Source of the DNA: Durusdinium trenchii
Taxonomy: Eukaryota > Sar > Dinophyceae > Suessiales > Symbiodiniaceae
Assembly: GCA_963970005.1 (NCBI GenBank)
Contig: CAXAMN010021385.1
Coordinates: 970,785-1,034,784, forward strand
DNA length: 64,000 nt
Direction of reading: 5' to 3'
Positions 1-14,400 of the stretch are shown here, one piece after another. Positions within the stretch are counted from its first letter, which is position 1. Every line of letters begins with the position of its first letter. Under the pieces are notes generated by a model, which saw nothing but the letters and a program-made list of their open reading frames with translations, had not been told where the DNA came from and did not search any database. Position numbers and translations under genes: made by a program.

Positions 1-400
1 AAGAGTGTCCCACAAGAGTGTCCTACAAGAGTGTCATTTGGACATATGTAGTTGTTCGATCGTGTTTACATTCGGGTTCGTGGGTTCCATCTTGTTTTTT
101 TGATGAATGGATTGTGTTGCGAAAAGGTTGGCGAAAGAGGTTTTCAGTACAAAGCATGTCATCCAAAGATTCCTGATACTGTAACCAGGCGAAGGGCTCG
201 CGAAGATGTGGCGAAAGCAGTGGATGCAGATTAGGAATGATTCCCCTTTGCTGATAATACTTTTCTTAGATGTAAGTAGCAGAAATTCGGCGAAAGGGTT
301 AGCGAAAGAGTGTGTTGGGTGAAGTGGGTCGGCGAAAGCAAAACATGCAGCCACGAAAGCGTTGCGAAGGGATTGGCGAAAGGTTTATAGTTTTAATAAA
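1..400. repeat. short tandem repeat and dispersed GCGAAAG motifs
   Basis: The window opens with a tandem run of ACAAGAGTGTC-type units (1-36). From about 118 to 382 a GCGAAAG/GCGAAGG motif recurs at irregular spacing, often preceded by TTG or TTC. The same motif reappears at 24485-24625 as TTCGCAAAAG and TTCGCGAAAG. No coding exon is supported here; the ORFs that cross it are low-complexity. Confidence 0.5.
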
Positions 401-430
401 ACAATCCGGATTGTTTTTGACACCGCTCAG

Positions 431-495
431 ATGGTTTTTGAGGTCCTGGAAAAGAAGTACTTGACTCTCTTGGAGCAGGCAGACGGAGCTCAAAG
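431..495 (+). CDS. candidate internal exon, unidentified
   Basis: A reading frame beginning directly after an AG acceptor (CTCAG at 426-430) encodes a helical, charged peptide starting MVFEVLEKKYLTLLEQ. It has the amphipathic character of a HEAT-type helix, so it might be an early exon of the RRP12-like gene further down, but there is no residue-level match to prove it. The 3' boundary is unclear. Confidence 0.3.
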
Positions 496-3400
496 AAAAA
501 CTGCCTCAGGAAGCAGGTAGAGCCGGTACAGCAGACAGCAAGTAGAGAGGAATCCTTTCAGAGCACTTCGCGGTAGAGTCAGAGTAACTGGACAAAGGAT
601 GATACTGCAAATATTTTTAGCACCCTATTGCGACAGTGAACGAATGAATTTGTTTCTGAGATGCTGTATGTTTATATACTATATATATACATGTTTACGG
701 TCTTTGCAGGTGTGGGCTTTGCTACCTGGTTTTTGCACTGAGCCGCCTTGGACCTGGACTGACTGTGATTGAACTGATCTCTTGTCAATCTCATCGTGTA
801 GATATCATGATCACGCAAATCTACTCATCATGAAGCAGAGAAAGGCAATCGGCCTTGAACGCATTAAAATGCAGATGTCGTTGCGAGTCAGGCTTGACAT
901 GCAGAGCGCTTTGCTGGCAAACGGGGGCCAGTTGGCGAAGCAGCTTGCCAGGGGCTGAAAACATTAGTGGCTCCACTAGCTCAAACTGTAAGCTGTTGAG
1001 ATGTGTAGAATCCTAAGCTTGAAATTGGTTGATGAGATTCACCAGAACTGACATGAACTGACCACTGATATATGTATTTGCTTTCTTCTACTTGGATTCT
1101 ACTTTCTACTGCCTACGTTGTAGGTGGCGGTCTTGCAAAATGATAGCACTTTACGAGACTACATTTGGGCCATGGACCGAGAGGGCTGCGATGTGAGACT
1201 TGGTCAACGTGAGTCAATCTCTCCTGTGGACACAGACTGACTGACAGTACCCAGCTACTCATCTTGCTCATGCTCCATTTGCATACCATGTTCAACAGCA
1301 ATGCAGACGGCGTTCTAAACTGTCATGAAGTTAAACATGTTGGTTTGACGTCAGCGAATTTGCAGCATAGCCCATGTTAGACTGTCAGACTGTGTGAATC
1401 AGCTTCTAAAGCTTCCAAGGCCGCCTTTAAGCGATTGTGCGACGCCACCCTGGAGCCCAGCTGCAGGTTCAAAGCAAGCCCAGTAGGATATTTTCTTTGG
1501 GACATCCAGGATTGTGGGCGCACCTAGCAAGGGGGATTCAGTTGTTTGATCACTCTATGACAAATTCTCCTTTGCTGCATTTGATCAGCATGAGATGAGG
1601 CTGACTTTGAGGTGAAGGTGCAGGAAAAGAATTTTCCACGGGTGGATAAGTGAACACACCTTTTGGCACTATTCAGTGTGTGGAGAAGATCGACGTGTTT
1701 AATAGGTTTTTGATGAACTTTCAATTCTTTAGATGAACGGGTCTTTGAGTAGCCTGTCTTCACTTGGTGGGTTTCCCCGCAGGCTTTCCGAGACATTGCA
1801 GGAGTCCAACCAGGCAGGGACTTTGTCAGGGCAGCCCAAACGTGCAACAGAAAACCCCGAATTGAGGCCTGCCTCCGAACGCTCTCCGGGCGCGTGGCTC
1901 CCTCAGAATGAATGAAGATAGGATTAGGACCGGGGTAATGAGCAAAGGGTTTGATCTCCGATTTGATTCTTTTTATTGGATGTGATTTGGCAACAGCATC
2001 AGTTCAAGATACTGGTATATGTAGCGGGCATGACCTATTTCTTGAATGTTTGCTGCTGTTGTGTTTTCTTTTATGAACTTCGGGTGTTTGAGTCTCTAGG
2101 GAGAAAGGCCCGGCAAGAGCAAGCCTTTCTGATGAGGTTTTGCCTGAAATGCTCAACGTTTACATCAAGATGCACACTGAAATGGAGGGGCAGGCCCGCT
2201 GACGAGAGCGCCACTTGTGATCGTTTGATGTGTGATCGCCACTGTGAACAGGTGAGATGCCACCAGGGTCTTCCAACGAGACAAATGAATAATTCGACTG
2301 CAATGCTGTCAGATTTAGAATACCTCAAAGCGGTTCCACTGCGCGGAGTCTTCAGCACGGCCTCAGTCATCATCGATCAATGCTTCCGATTGGTCCATCC
2401 GAAGGACCCATCGAGAGTCAGCTTCAGCCGGCAACAGGCAAAGGACAAATGAGTCCATCGTTGCGAGGTTGGTTGTTACAACAGCCTGAAAGATCTGAAG
2501 CTCGTAAGCTGTGGGACATTGCTTGAGACGAGGATCTGGGGCTGAGTAAACACGCTCACTGACTGTGGCGGTAGCATTGCAGTTGGCTAGTATGGTATGG
2601 AGAGATAAGAGTGGATATATTGATGTTTTTCTGCATGATATACACTATTTGTAGTTATTATATAAATATATGAAAGTCATTAGCTTCGTTCTCTTTTAGC
2701 AATCTGTAGCAACATGCCACCAGCAATCACGCTGATAGTCGATCACTCATTTCTAAGTCATACCAGTAGATCTGCATGAGGCATTGGGGGCCATTGCCAG
2801 CTATGCCCAGTTGGCAGAAGCCAACTACGTAGGGTTTCGGTGCCTAAACCGCTGGCAAACATAGCAAAAGACTAGAGGCATTTCCAGTATCTGAAGACAT
2901 CCTGCGATGGGATGTAGTAGGGCTCAGCAGTTGCAAGATTTGAAAGAACTTGATCAATGAATCAATTGCAACAAAGCGAGAGTAATGTTGGTATATGTTG
3001 GTATCTTAATTAACCCCAGTTCTTGCAACCGAGTGCGCAACTCGCGCTCAACTGCTTCTCGGCCAAAATAATCGATTTGCATGCTGTGGCAGCATTTTAC
3101 CAATTTCTCTTCCCAGCCGACCAAGGTCCATCTTCAAGTCCCTTGTAGCGAAGTGGCTCAAGGCAGACTGTGAAATTGTTTCGGGGTCAACTTCATGTGT
3201 CAGGCGGATGCCTTCTCCAAACCTCAAAACGATGATGAACACTGCCCAACTTGCCCAATCCTGTTGGAGGCCACCACTGGAGAGGAGACCGGCGGAAGTG
3301 ATGGCCCGGACCCGGGAGCTTGTTGGCCGGGGTTGAGTTTCAATGGACACAAAGCAAGTGTTGGTCTTGGGAAGCGAACATCAACAAAGAGTTCTTGAGA

Positions 3401-4149
3401 GTCCATGTGATAGCAACTGGAGTTTGGGAGCTGTATCTCAGAGCATCACCCTTTGCTTGGAGCCAAACGCATCGGGTCGCTGTGGCACAGCTCTTCGTGT
3501 CGCTGTTCCACCGTTGCAGTGCCGGCCTTGGGCGACCTCGCGACGGCCTTGATCCCCTACCTGGGCACCGAGTGGGAGGACCAAGGAGACGTCCAGTGGT
3601 GCAACTTTGTTCAACACTGGGAGGAAGCTCAGGCTGAACTGGAAGCTCGGAGATTCTCAACTTAAGAAAAGCTGAACGAGGGATTGGAACTCCGCTTCTT
3701 CGCCCTAAACAGATTCTTTTCAACGCTTCTTGATCGGTCGGAATAGATTATACAACTCTCCGCTGATCGCTTGGCCAAGGCATTTGGAGTTGGTCATTCG
3801 CGTCTTTGCGCCAGCATTGAAGGGCGCAAGTGAGGCGGGTTGGTCGTTCGTAAGAGACCAGGGCATAGCTGGGGGCTTGGGGTCAACTTGCTGCAGTGCC
3901 GTTGTGACTCGTTAGCGTCCCATGTTTCGGACTTTGCAGGGTTTGAATTGGCACTCTGTTTTGTGATTTGTGCCATGGAAAGAACGATGTGCTGCAGTGC
4001 TGCATCACAACGTGTCCACCAAGCATTCTCTTGGAGATTTGGACTGTAGATCCAGGATAAGGCCATGGCCAGTGCGCAAAAAGCGGGCTATCGGGCCATC
4101 GCAGCAGACGGGCAGCCAAGAGATGTGAAGTAGCAGGAAGGGTTGCAGT

Positions 4150-4290
4150 GCTCCTAGTAGCCATGCCCTTTGCTCCTAGTAGCTTCTTGTTCCTAGTAAT
4201 TAGTAAGGCCAGGAGCCCCTAGTAGCGTCCTTGCTCCTAGTAGCGATGCCCTTTGCTCCTAGTAGCTTCTTGTTCCTACAAGCGTTGGAG
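4150..4290. repeat. dispersed CTAGTAGC repeat, copy 1
   Basis: Dense tandem-like array of GCTCCTAGTAGC, GCTTCTTGTTCCTAGTAA and GATGCCCTTTGCTCC words. The same words occur in five other places in this window, in both orientations: 5620-5780, 13745-13835, 18509-18630, 52785-52870 and 62160-62290. Confidence 0.7.
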
Positions 4291-5159
4291 GAGAGATTAG
4301 GATAAAGCAGATGTCATTCCCTGTCTCGCGGCGCTGAGCCAAAATATGGTCAGCATTTTTTCGTCCACCACACATGCTGTGACGTCCTGTCCCGCGTCAT
4401 CTGAATTTCAAGATCCCAATCCGATCGATTCCGGTTCTACACATCACTGTGAACAGCTTCTCTCAGTGCGAGGGCTTCTTCATTCAAGCTCCCTACCCTT
4501 CAGGCGTGAGCAATCCTGCGTCCACTGCCCTCAATTGAGTAGATGCCTATTTCATTGAGTAAGGGCGGGCTTATTTAAAAAAAATGCCTGGTCTGGGGCT
4601 TCATGTTCCTATTCATCGCCAAAATTGTTTCGGGAGCTGAGGTCATGCGACATCAAGGTGCTGCTTCGAAGTGGCAAGTTGCCGAGGCCCTCTGAAGTGT
4701 TAAAATAGGTTATTATATAACTGTTAACTCGGCAGGAAGTGATTTTGAGGTGCCAGAGGTACCCTGCGACATTCAGTTCCAGATGTTTCTGGTGTAGTCA
4801 TAGGGTCAATTTGGCTGACTTCTGTGCCATTCCACTTTGTGCTTCGATTCAGTCAAAACCAGTACATTGATATTGCTTTGAAGGTCACCTCGCTGTGGTC
4901 CACATTGAAGGCACCTCCGTAATTCATCGTATGCATGAGTATGCATGGAGACCAGTACAGCTTGCTCAAACTTGGATTGTCCCCACCCCCCACAAAATAA
5001 TGCATTATATATATATATATATGGTTAACATTTGTCGGGGGTTGAGTGTACGTGTTCAGAACAGCTTAGCCCCAAGCAGGTGGGTTCCGCAAGCATAGAA
5101 AGGAGACTCGACAATGCGGTGAAAGGTGGTTGGTCAATGGTGTGCCAACCTGCATGTCC

Positions 5160-5200
5160 GACAGACAGACAGAGAGAGAGAGAGAGAAAAAAAAAACACC
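5160..5200. repeat. GACA/GA microsatellite and A tract
   Basis: Four GACA units run into a GA repeat and then a poly-A tract. This is simple sequence with no gene content. Confidence 0.85.
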
Positions 5201-5427
5201 ATGAGCAGTTCGGCCCCACAAGGAGGCCAGGCAGACCTGCACGGCGCTGAAAGCCCGGTTGTTATGCCTGCAGGCAGGGGACTCTTTGGTTGACATTCAG
5301 GATGCATCATAGGCTCAGTTGTTCACAAGAAAACACTAAGTTACAGTACATGAAGATGAGAGATGTTTCAAGTGGAAAACACATTTGAAACTGCATGATG
5401 CGCGGCTTGCTGACACGCCCGCTGCAG

Positions 5428-8400
5428 CGGAATGCGTTGAAGAAGCTGTTCGATCCACTGGAGGCATTGCTGTCCCTTCTTGAATCAAGTCCCGGGCTCA
5501 GGGGACAAACATGTGGTGTCACGCCGCAAGCCAGAGAATGAGCCAGCGGGTGTGATGACCCTCAAGACTTCCCTGAGCTATGGAAGGCTGCGAGCTATTT
5601 TCCAGCTATGAATAGCTATTGAAGGCATCGCTACTAGTAACAAGGGCATTGCTACTAGTAACAAGTGCCTTACTAGTAGTAACAAAAAGCTTTTAGAATT
5701 ATGTTTCAATTAAATCAACTAGTAGCTTCTTGTTACTACTAGTAAGGCACTTGTTACTAGTAGCGACGCACTTGTTTCTAATTGCGAACATTGTTTCTAT
5801 GAGCTGTGAGGACTTTCCGACTTGCCCCGACCCCCTGGTCCGACCGTCGGAATCCCGAGGCTTGGGACCTCGATGCACAGAGGCCAAGGTGAGAGAGGCG
5901 GAGTCTTGTTTAGCGCTTGGTTGGGAGGGCAGGGGCTGGAGCTGGGTCTTTGGATTTTTTTTGTGAGGTGCTTTGTTTTCACTAATTTAACCATGAGGCG
6001 CTTTGAAGGGCTTGATTCCCCAACTTCGAATGTAGTACGTGTTACATGTTCCACTGTTTTCCACTTTCTCGAGGCCTTGCCAGCAGAAATGGTTGAAGTG
6101 GCCTTTTGAAGTGATTGAACCGCGGAATGTGACCTCCAAGTGAAGCAGGTGACCTTCCAAGTGCCTCTCCATCCTTCCCTCATTATCACTTCAACTTCCT
6201 GTCATGTGTGAGATTTGTGCCTTCTTCACTTCTGTGGCTCCGCAGGAGTATTTGCAATGTCTGACGACGATCATCCCTGAAGTGCTCTTTCACTTGCCAG
6301 GGACCAATCGCGAGATCTGGCACGGAAAGGTTTGACTTGCCACCCTCATCTCGAACTTGCTCAAACCAAGCTATTGTGAGCAAACTTGACGTTTGGTTTC
6401 AAGCTCACTTGCACTTTGGTTTGCCCACTGCCCAACTGACATCATCCAAGGGAGGCTCAAGATCAGATCCATGCACGAAAGACCTGAAATGCAACGGTGA
6501 ACATTCCAGAACGTGGGCGAAAGAATGTAAGTTGCCAGAGGCAACCTGAGTTCAATTAGCTTTAGCTTATGTAGGACGAGGATCCTCCCAAATGACCTGA
6601 TTGGGTTCTTCCAGTTCTAGTGTCTTTAGCAGCTTCATCAATGTAAGGAAGGACCAAGCAAAACCAAGCTCAAAAGCCGCACACCCCAGTTCATGTGCCT
6701 CGCCTGAGGCGTGACCAGAGCACTGCTGTTCGGGAGGCAGCCCGAGAGTCTTTGCACTTGGCAGCCACCACTGCGATACATCAGGAAGAGGGTTGGGCTT
6801 GTCTTGAAGTGTGTAATTTGCTCAAAAATAGATTATTGGACTTCAAATGTTGGATGGTCCCTGCGTTGCCATGAGTTTGTTTGGATCAAGAGCAAGCATT
6901 GGAAAGGAAAAGCTTAAAAGCCTCTCCACACCATCCACATTTACTCTTGGATTCAGCTGCCCTATTATCTTAAAGTGTGGGTGTTCAGCTCGGTTTTCAA
7001 CGTCCTTTGTCCACAAACAGGACTTACAGGCTGAGATCGTCACCTTGGTCTCTGCTGGCCTGGCGGGCTTGAGCCGCCATGCGAAGGCGGCCGCCTTGGA
7101 TGCGTCCGGCAGCCCGGCGCAGAAATCACGTCTTCCGTTGCAGGCCATGCACCAAATGCTGTCTCTAATTGGCCATGCAATGTTGCAGCCATGTGAAGGA
7201 TGAGTCAGATGACTGTGAAAGTGTGCGATCTTGAGGGCCTGTTGTTTGTGCCCTTGTTGATGGACTCGATCGGAGACACTTGCACAGACACTGGCAGGTT
7301 AAACCAGCTTTCTAAGTGCTGGAGCAGATAAAGTCTAACCATTGTCCGTCGAACATTGACGAGGCTTAGCCGCTTGCTCTACGAACACCATAGCAAGATG
7401 GCTGGATCCTGAGTGCGTTTCTTCTGGTAAAGGGGTGTGAGGTATTGAAATTGAATCCTTAATTTGTTTGAGGCACCCGATTTGCGGAGCCGTCTCATCA
7501 ATGTGCGGACACTGAGTCTCCTGTGCAGCCTGCGCAGCCACCCAGTCATTGAAGCTGTGTCCTCCGTGCACAGACCTTTTTTCCACATCACAGTGTTTTC
7601 TGTTAATGTCTATTGTCCGATTTGTGTTGCCATTGTGACAGGCGAACACACCAAACGTATACGCTGTGCTCAGTAAAAAAGGATCCAACTTCTACGAATA
7701 GTGCTAGGACTAGGAGGTTTCAGTTGGCATGGTCTCCACTTCAGGTGGTGCTTCTGTTGCTGGAAGATCGTGATGCGCAGGTGCCGCAAATGAGCTGTTG
7801 GCCAAGGGACATGTGCTATATCAACAAAGTGTTGCCCGCCCTGCCGGAATCAGTAAAGGAAGACAGGGAGACGATAGAAGTTAGCAGACTCAATAGATCT
7901 CAATAGTTTGTCCCTTCTGTCTTGGATGTTCTTAGAGGCAGTCAAGGCAGTCAGGCCTCCAAACCATTCTGCCTTGCTTTCTTTCCACGGCTGCTGACTC
8001 GAACGCAGCAATCCGAGCTGAGCTTCATGTATTGCCTGTTGCTTCAAAAGCTTGAAGCTCATTTTGCAGGTTTGGCGCGCAGTGTTGAAGTTCACGAAAG
8101 TGGTGGTCTTCGTCGTTCCAAAGGCCTGAGACATTCGAGACATATTGATTTCAGAAAGGAACCGTTAGTTTTCACTCGGTGCCGTTTGTTGGTGAAAGGC
8201 CCGCATTGCCATGTGGATACTCATATTGCCGGGCCTAGCGGGACGGGATTGCTGCGAACGGACGACGTGCTGAACAGTTCTTCGTGCAGAACGGGCCAGG
8301 AAGGGCTGCTTGACCTCCTGCCCAAGATCTTGAGGTGCGGTGCGACCAGATGTGTTTTTCGGCAGAAAGCGTAGAGAGCATGCCAGCATCCGTCAAAAAA

Positions 8401-11400
8401 AGGAGGAACACCATTTGCAGTGTATAGGCACAGGTAAAGAATGGTTTCTTGGAGCAACAGTTGGCTGCAGGTTGTGTAATCGCAAAGTATGTTCACTGCT
8501 GAGGAAGCATGCAAGCCGAGCCTAGGTAGACTTTGTCGTTTCATCAGCACCAGCAACGGAGAGGGCCTATGATTTCATCCTGCAATACCCGCCTTGTATG
8601 ACGTTTCTTTGCCGGGTGGGAGGTTGTTTGAAAGCCGGCACCTGGCATCTGCCAAGATGTTGGTCCGAAGCATTGTGGAGCGGCTGGTGAAGGCAAGCCG
8701 GAGGTTGGTTGACTCCGCACATGGGCTCGGATTCAGCTCCAACGCCCTTTTTGGTTTCCGGGCACTGACACACCTCCTTACCCTCCGAGCGTCCATTATG
8801 TGTACCAGTCATTACTAAAGTTCTTAATATTTGCAAAGCTTCAATGATAGCTCTTCGAACTTCTGCTAGAACTCTCATAGCATAGATGGGTTGCCCTGCT
8901 CGACCATATTGAAGTGTCTATCAATCTATCCACACAACCCGCAAGCTGACACTAGATACATTCATCATGTTTCATCATGATATTCTGAACTGTCATGCAA
9001 TGGCTCGACTGTTGGAATCCAGTGAGCCCAAGTTGCAATGCTGCTACAGATCCTACCAGAAGAAGTTCTGGAGGAGTCCTTTCCCAAGGCCAGCGATGCA
9101 TTGATTTGCAATGTATGAGTGTGTGTGTGTGTGTGTGTGTCACCTTTCGAGAAGACTTGTCACAGGGCTGGTCACAAGAAGAGATTGCTAGTTTGAACCA
9201 CCGGCACTTCACAAGCCCCAACACAGAAGCTTTGCTTTTATACGTGACAGTTTCGGCTGTAGTTCAGACCCATCCCACAGGCACACCAGCCACTGCTGCG
9301 CCATGTGCAGAAACAGCTTGCAAGGCTGGAGAAGTGGGGCAGTTGCTGACCTTTTCTCACTCAAACTTCTAAGATCAATATTGCAAATCAAATCCACAAC
9401 GTAGTTTTCTCATTCAATATCTCCACCGTCAAATCTTTAGTCTCATGGACCCACGGCACTTCTTCCAGCGAATTTAGGCCGACCCACGCCATCTTGTGGT
9501 CGCTTTCGCTAGGAAAGGCCGCCCCAAGACGGTGCGCGAAAAGGCACCGATCACACCGAAGAGGAACGAGTTGATATCAATCGACTCTTGAGACGATGAC
9601 CATCGGACAGTCGAAGAGTCATCGGAGAGTCGATATTTGCATAAGATTACATATAGGCCCAGCCGAGAAAACTTTTTTTTGAGGTCGGAGGGTGGGCAGT
9701 CGGCAGAGTCGGCAGCCCCTATGATGACATTGACAAATTGTTATTTGAAGATAACAAATCTTGGCGCTGGATCTTATAAGATAAGCTTGACATGTTTCTT
9801 GCATTTTCAGCTGGAATTAGAGCTCACCATTGGGTTTTTTGGCCCTTGGCTGTGGAGGTCTATGAGGCCGATGACTGGGACGACGCCGAGGCTCCAGACG
9901 GTCGCCAGGTGCGGAGAGTCGGAGCGTTCGGAAGGAGTGTGGAGACATGCCGAGACCTTCGAGACCTTCGCGACCTGTGTTTGGGAAGCTTCCGCCTTGA
10001 CTCGAATGTGCCCAAGAGGATTTGCGGGGGTGGGGGTGTTGGTCGGTGGAGTGAGCCATTCCTCCGGGCGTGCCGCCAGGCCAAAGCGCGCAACAAGAAA
10101 GCGCCCGAAGCCGAGACCTGGGACAGCTTCAAGGCAGGTCATGGAACATGAGTGAGAGCCAAGTTTATTTTGTGAGGATTAATTGTTTTATGCATGTTTA
10201 CTAGATGTTGCTTGGGGTTGCAACTCACCGAGTTGCACAGATGTTTGGACTTTGGCACCTTCACCCCAACAACCTCAGGATGGCATGATATTGCCGCAAT
10301 AGCCAGTATGATCATTCTGGGGCAGATGCCAGTCCTTTTGTTCATGTTGTCTAACATACACCTGGGACCTGCCAGCATCTGCCAGCAGTCTCACCGATCC
10401 CACTTGCCTTTTGCAAGTAGCACCAATGTAGAAGGTTGAGTCAGGCAGATGGACATGTTGAACGGAACTGATCCCAGTTCCTCTCTTGAGCCAGGCCGGT
10501 GACGAGGCAGAGGCAACGGTGTTGTGTGGAAGTCTGTCCATGTTTCAAAAAGATCGTTCAAATGGACAAGACTTTACGGATCTAACTCCATACGATTAAT
10601 TTGTCTAGCCTGAGAGTCTGAGAGAAGAGAAAAATGTTCACCTGCAGATGTGGGATCATGTGGTGAAGTGAGAGTGCTGTTTGGACCATTTGCGGCATGT
10701 TCGTTCAGAAAGAGTGGGACCAGAGCTATGTTAAAACCTGCAATGCACTCTGGCTTTGGTGTGGATGAGGAGATCTGAGAGAGAATTGATGATGGACCTG
10801 GATGAAAGTTATGAGTGTGTTTTTCCATGTTTTTCCTGTGGAGCTTTCTTGCAGAGCGAAGGCTGACTTGGCCGACGCGGATGGTGATGCCAAAATGGCT
10901 CCGGAGGGCGGTGAGAAGGCAGCGGCAGTGTGAGTGTTGCCTTGTTTGATTCCCAATCCCATGCAGCCCAGGATCTGTGGGTTTCAATGAATTCCTTCTT
11001 CATTGATAGGTCAGAGCTAGAATCAGCTAGAACGGCGATGAGCTTCCTTCCATTCCAATTCCCAAGCCAGGCCAAGAAACGCGGCAGAGGAGGCTGTCTT
11101 CTGGAAGACCTGTTGAACAGACTGTTCGAATCTGTCAGATGTCTTACAGTACTCTATTTTGGGCAACTCAGGAGATGGTACCCTTCAGTAGGTTTGTAGA
11201 GCTACTGTGAGACTATGCGTTCTTTTGACTGGAGCTACATTGGAGCTATGATGTCCTTCCAACATTACATATATATATACAGAGAGTTGATAGCATGTAT
11301 TGGACCCTTTCTTCAGTCTCCTCCTCTTGCCTTGAGACCCTCCTGTGAGTGAAGCTGACACCTTAAGAGCTGAAGCCAGAAGAGGCTGCATCGATATATT

Positions 11401-14400
11401 ATATATAACTGTTTTTTAATTGTACCCTTGCAGGAATTTAGCAGGTGCTTGTGCCGAAAACCTTTCAGGTGACAAGAATGAGCCCCCGACAGAGTCCGTG
11501 ATGGCACACAATGCCGTACAGGTAGGGACTTGGCATGCCTTGCATTAGCTTGCATCCTGCACTTGAGGACCAAACTGATCAATTGTTCTTCTCGCCCTTT
11601 GTCATGGCAGGCACTGTTGGATGCTTGGGAGGCCGAATCCGACGAAGAGGATCACCAGGTGCCATGTTCAGACGGAAATTCCTACTGATCCCCTTTGTAT
11701 GCTGCACTTGCTGGGCTTGCAGTTTGTCAGGGCCGTGGCAGGGGCAAGCAAGGCAAGCGGAAGCGCACTGAGGTTGCAGTGCTGCCCCAAGTCTGCGGAA
11801 GAGCCATCCATCACACAACATGTGCAACGGACAGTTGTACAGCCTAGCCGCGTAGGGCCTAGCCTGGATTTCACAGGACTTCCAAAGATTGCCAAGGGAG
11901 TTTCTCAACCTTTTTGGTGATCCATGCTTCAGATCCAGGCGTCCACCTGGATCCAAGAAGATGGAGATGTGCCCATTGATTTCATGTCCGCCGATGCAGC
12001 CCATTCAGCCAAAATCTCAGCGCTTGACGCGAAGAGTATGGCAACGTCAATGTTAAAGGCATCAAAGTCAGCAGATGCTGACTAAGAAGGCTCCCCTTAT
12101 CTCCCCTTGCTGTCACTGTATACAAAGCTTGAGGGGCCTGGATGCTAGCATCCATTCTTTGTTGCCTGCTGGTGTCCCCGGAAAACATAATGGGAACATG
12201 CAGGGTTTCAACGAACATCAACATGAGTAGGCATAGTCGACATGCTGCGTCGACCTGACTCAAAGCGTCTTGTGACTGAGGTGCTCACTGTGCGGGCACC
12301 TCCCTCGAAGAGGATCAGGGGCACGCAGGCGATCTGCTGTTGATATCAAGAGCCTACAAAGGTGGCCAAGGATGTGGGGAGTGACCAAGCACTTGAGAAA
12401 GTCTCACACCATGCCACTAGAATCACTAGAATGCTGGGGGCTTCCGAGAAAAAGCTGCTCAAGTCATTGTCATTGATGAGTCGATGACTTCCAAGGTGGG
12501 CTCGGCAGGAGCTGAGAATCAGGCGAGGAGTGGGGTCAGGTATTCAATTAATTGATGGTTTATGGTTTGATGGGTTCACCAAAATGGCGTTCACATAGGC
12601 CAGCCGAAGCAATCAAGAGACAAGAGCAAAGAGGACTTGTATCAGTATAGGAATCGCCAAGCCTGTAGGCGGCAGGATTGGGTTGCAGGTGGACCACAGC
12701 GATTGTCGCGCCAACGTAAGTATGACAGAGAAACAATGACCGAGTTGTGATAGTTGCTTTCCAATTGCCAATTACCAGGCGTTTTGAGCCATAGTGGCAA
12801 TTTGGGCATCCAAAGTTGATCGTTTCTGCCAATCATGCGCTTGGTACCAAAATGGTCAACTCCCTGTGACATCAAGTCCCTAGACTGGTTCTTGCAGTGC
12901 CGAAGCCAGATCACGATCGTTGGTCGAAAGGAGAGTGGCTTTCTTGAGTACTATCATTGGACTCTAGACCATCCAAATCTTTGGAATCCACGTTCGTTAG
13001 GTTGGCTTCCAACTTTTTAGTCATGAAAGTGGGCTCCCAGGTTGGAGGCCATTGCTAGTAGGTTGGAGGCCGTCCATGAATTCCGCTGTCCTTGCACCGG
13101 CAGAAACCGCTGCGCGCGCTCCGAGGTGGACGCCTTGCGCCGCAACGGTCTCCGCTTCGCGGTGGACGGGCGTTTGGTGGTGGATGAGACAGCGGAGGTC
13201 TTTCAATCGGCGTGTTTTGGGGAGTTGATATGGGTTGATGGTGAGGGGTTCTGTTGGGACGAAGAGTTAAGGATCCAGAATGGGTTCAGAAATATGATTA
13301 AATGTGTTTTGAACATGACGCCTCGGTTCACTCCTGGATGTCAATTGGTTCTTCACCTTTGCACTGCTTCTTTGATACACACAGTTCAATGTTTCCTTTT
13401 AATAGAATGAAGAAGCAGATAAATGTACTCGAAGGCGAGGTTGGTATCAGCTTCGTGGCAGAGATTAACTTGATTGCCGTGACGAATGAACATCAGGAAC
13501 TTAGTGGCTTAGCAGGGAAAACATTGGAAAAGCAAGAACCCATCATTTCTGGCGATGAATGCATGAATTCATATCTTAAGTTTAGCAAGCACTGCTTGCC
13601 CAACCCGAGCTCAATCTCGCAGTCATGGGGGTCCACGGAGTCCTCGCTGGTTCACCTTTCATGTCGACCCGCCGGTCTTCGCCCATAGATGCGAAGCCAG
13701 GTGCAGAGCTTGACGTTTGTAATTTCTTTGGTTTCCTTTCCAACCAAGACGCTACGAACGGAGCAAAGGGCATCGCTACGAACGGAGCAACGACGCCACG
13801 AACGGGGCTCCTGGCCTTGCTACTAGGAACAAGAAATTCCACGCAGTTCCACGGAGTTCCTCGGAGCCAGGTGAAGGAGGATCAGCCCCAGGCCTTCAGC
13901 CACGGTGCCGAAAAGCCTAAAGCGCCCGGTCTGCCCAGTGACTAGCTGGAGGACACGACAGGAAGATGGCGATGGTTTTGGCTCATGTCAAAACCCACTG
14001 GAAAAGCCATGTGTCATGTGTTTGTGTGTGTGTTTAAGACATGTCGAAGACAATGTTGGAGTACTTTTATGATTAATCCAAACTTGCATGAACTCAGACA
14101 TCTGTCTTGATTGTCTTGTGACTGTGACTGATTGCCAACAGTCTCAGGCTTTCACAACTTGCATCTCAGAGGAAAGCTCGTGCAGAGGCGACAGTGCTTT
14201 TGCATAGAAGTGTCGGTGTTCTCAAAAGCTTCCTCTTTGGCTGTGCAAACCCTTGACATCTTCAGGGCTGATTGAAGTGTTGTTTGGCCTGCAAGTACGA
14301 AGTCCATGCACATCAAGGGACGACAGAAGCTCATTACATGGTAGATGACAGCTTGTGGTTTCTTGACATTGGCGACACCAGTCACTCTCAAAATGATTAG

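Larger units (their letters stand above)
496..5427. other. mostly intronic or intergenic sequence with a few candidate + strand exons
   Basis: About 4.9 kb with no gene that can be named. Two + strand segments read like exons. Positions 1783-1911 follow CCGCAG, are in frame from AFRDIAGVQP and end in a stop. Positions 3520-3665 follow TTGCAG, with PALGDLATALIPYLG and then an acidic, Trp-rich stretch before a stop. Both could be HEAT-repeat coding for the missing N-terminal half of RRP12, which should lie upstream of 5428, but this is inference. Also present are AT microsatellites (about 683-696 and 5006-5023) and a GA run (5160-5190). Confidence 0.3.

Noticed and set aside
9637..10155. 172-codon + frame
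   Set aside because: It overlaps the RRP12-like exon 10080-10133 in the wrong frame; the correct frame gives AKARNKKAPEAETWDSF.
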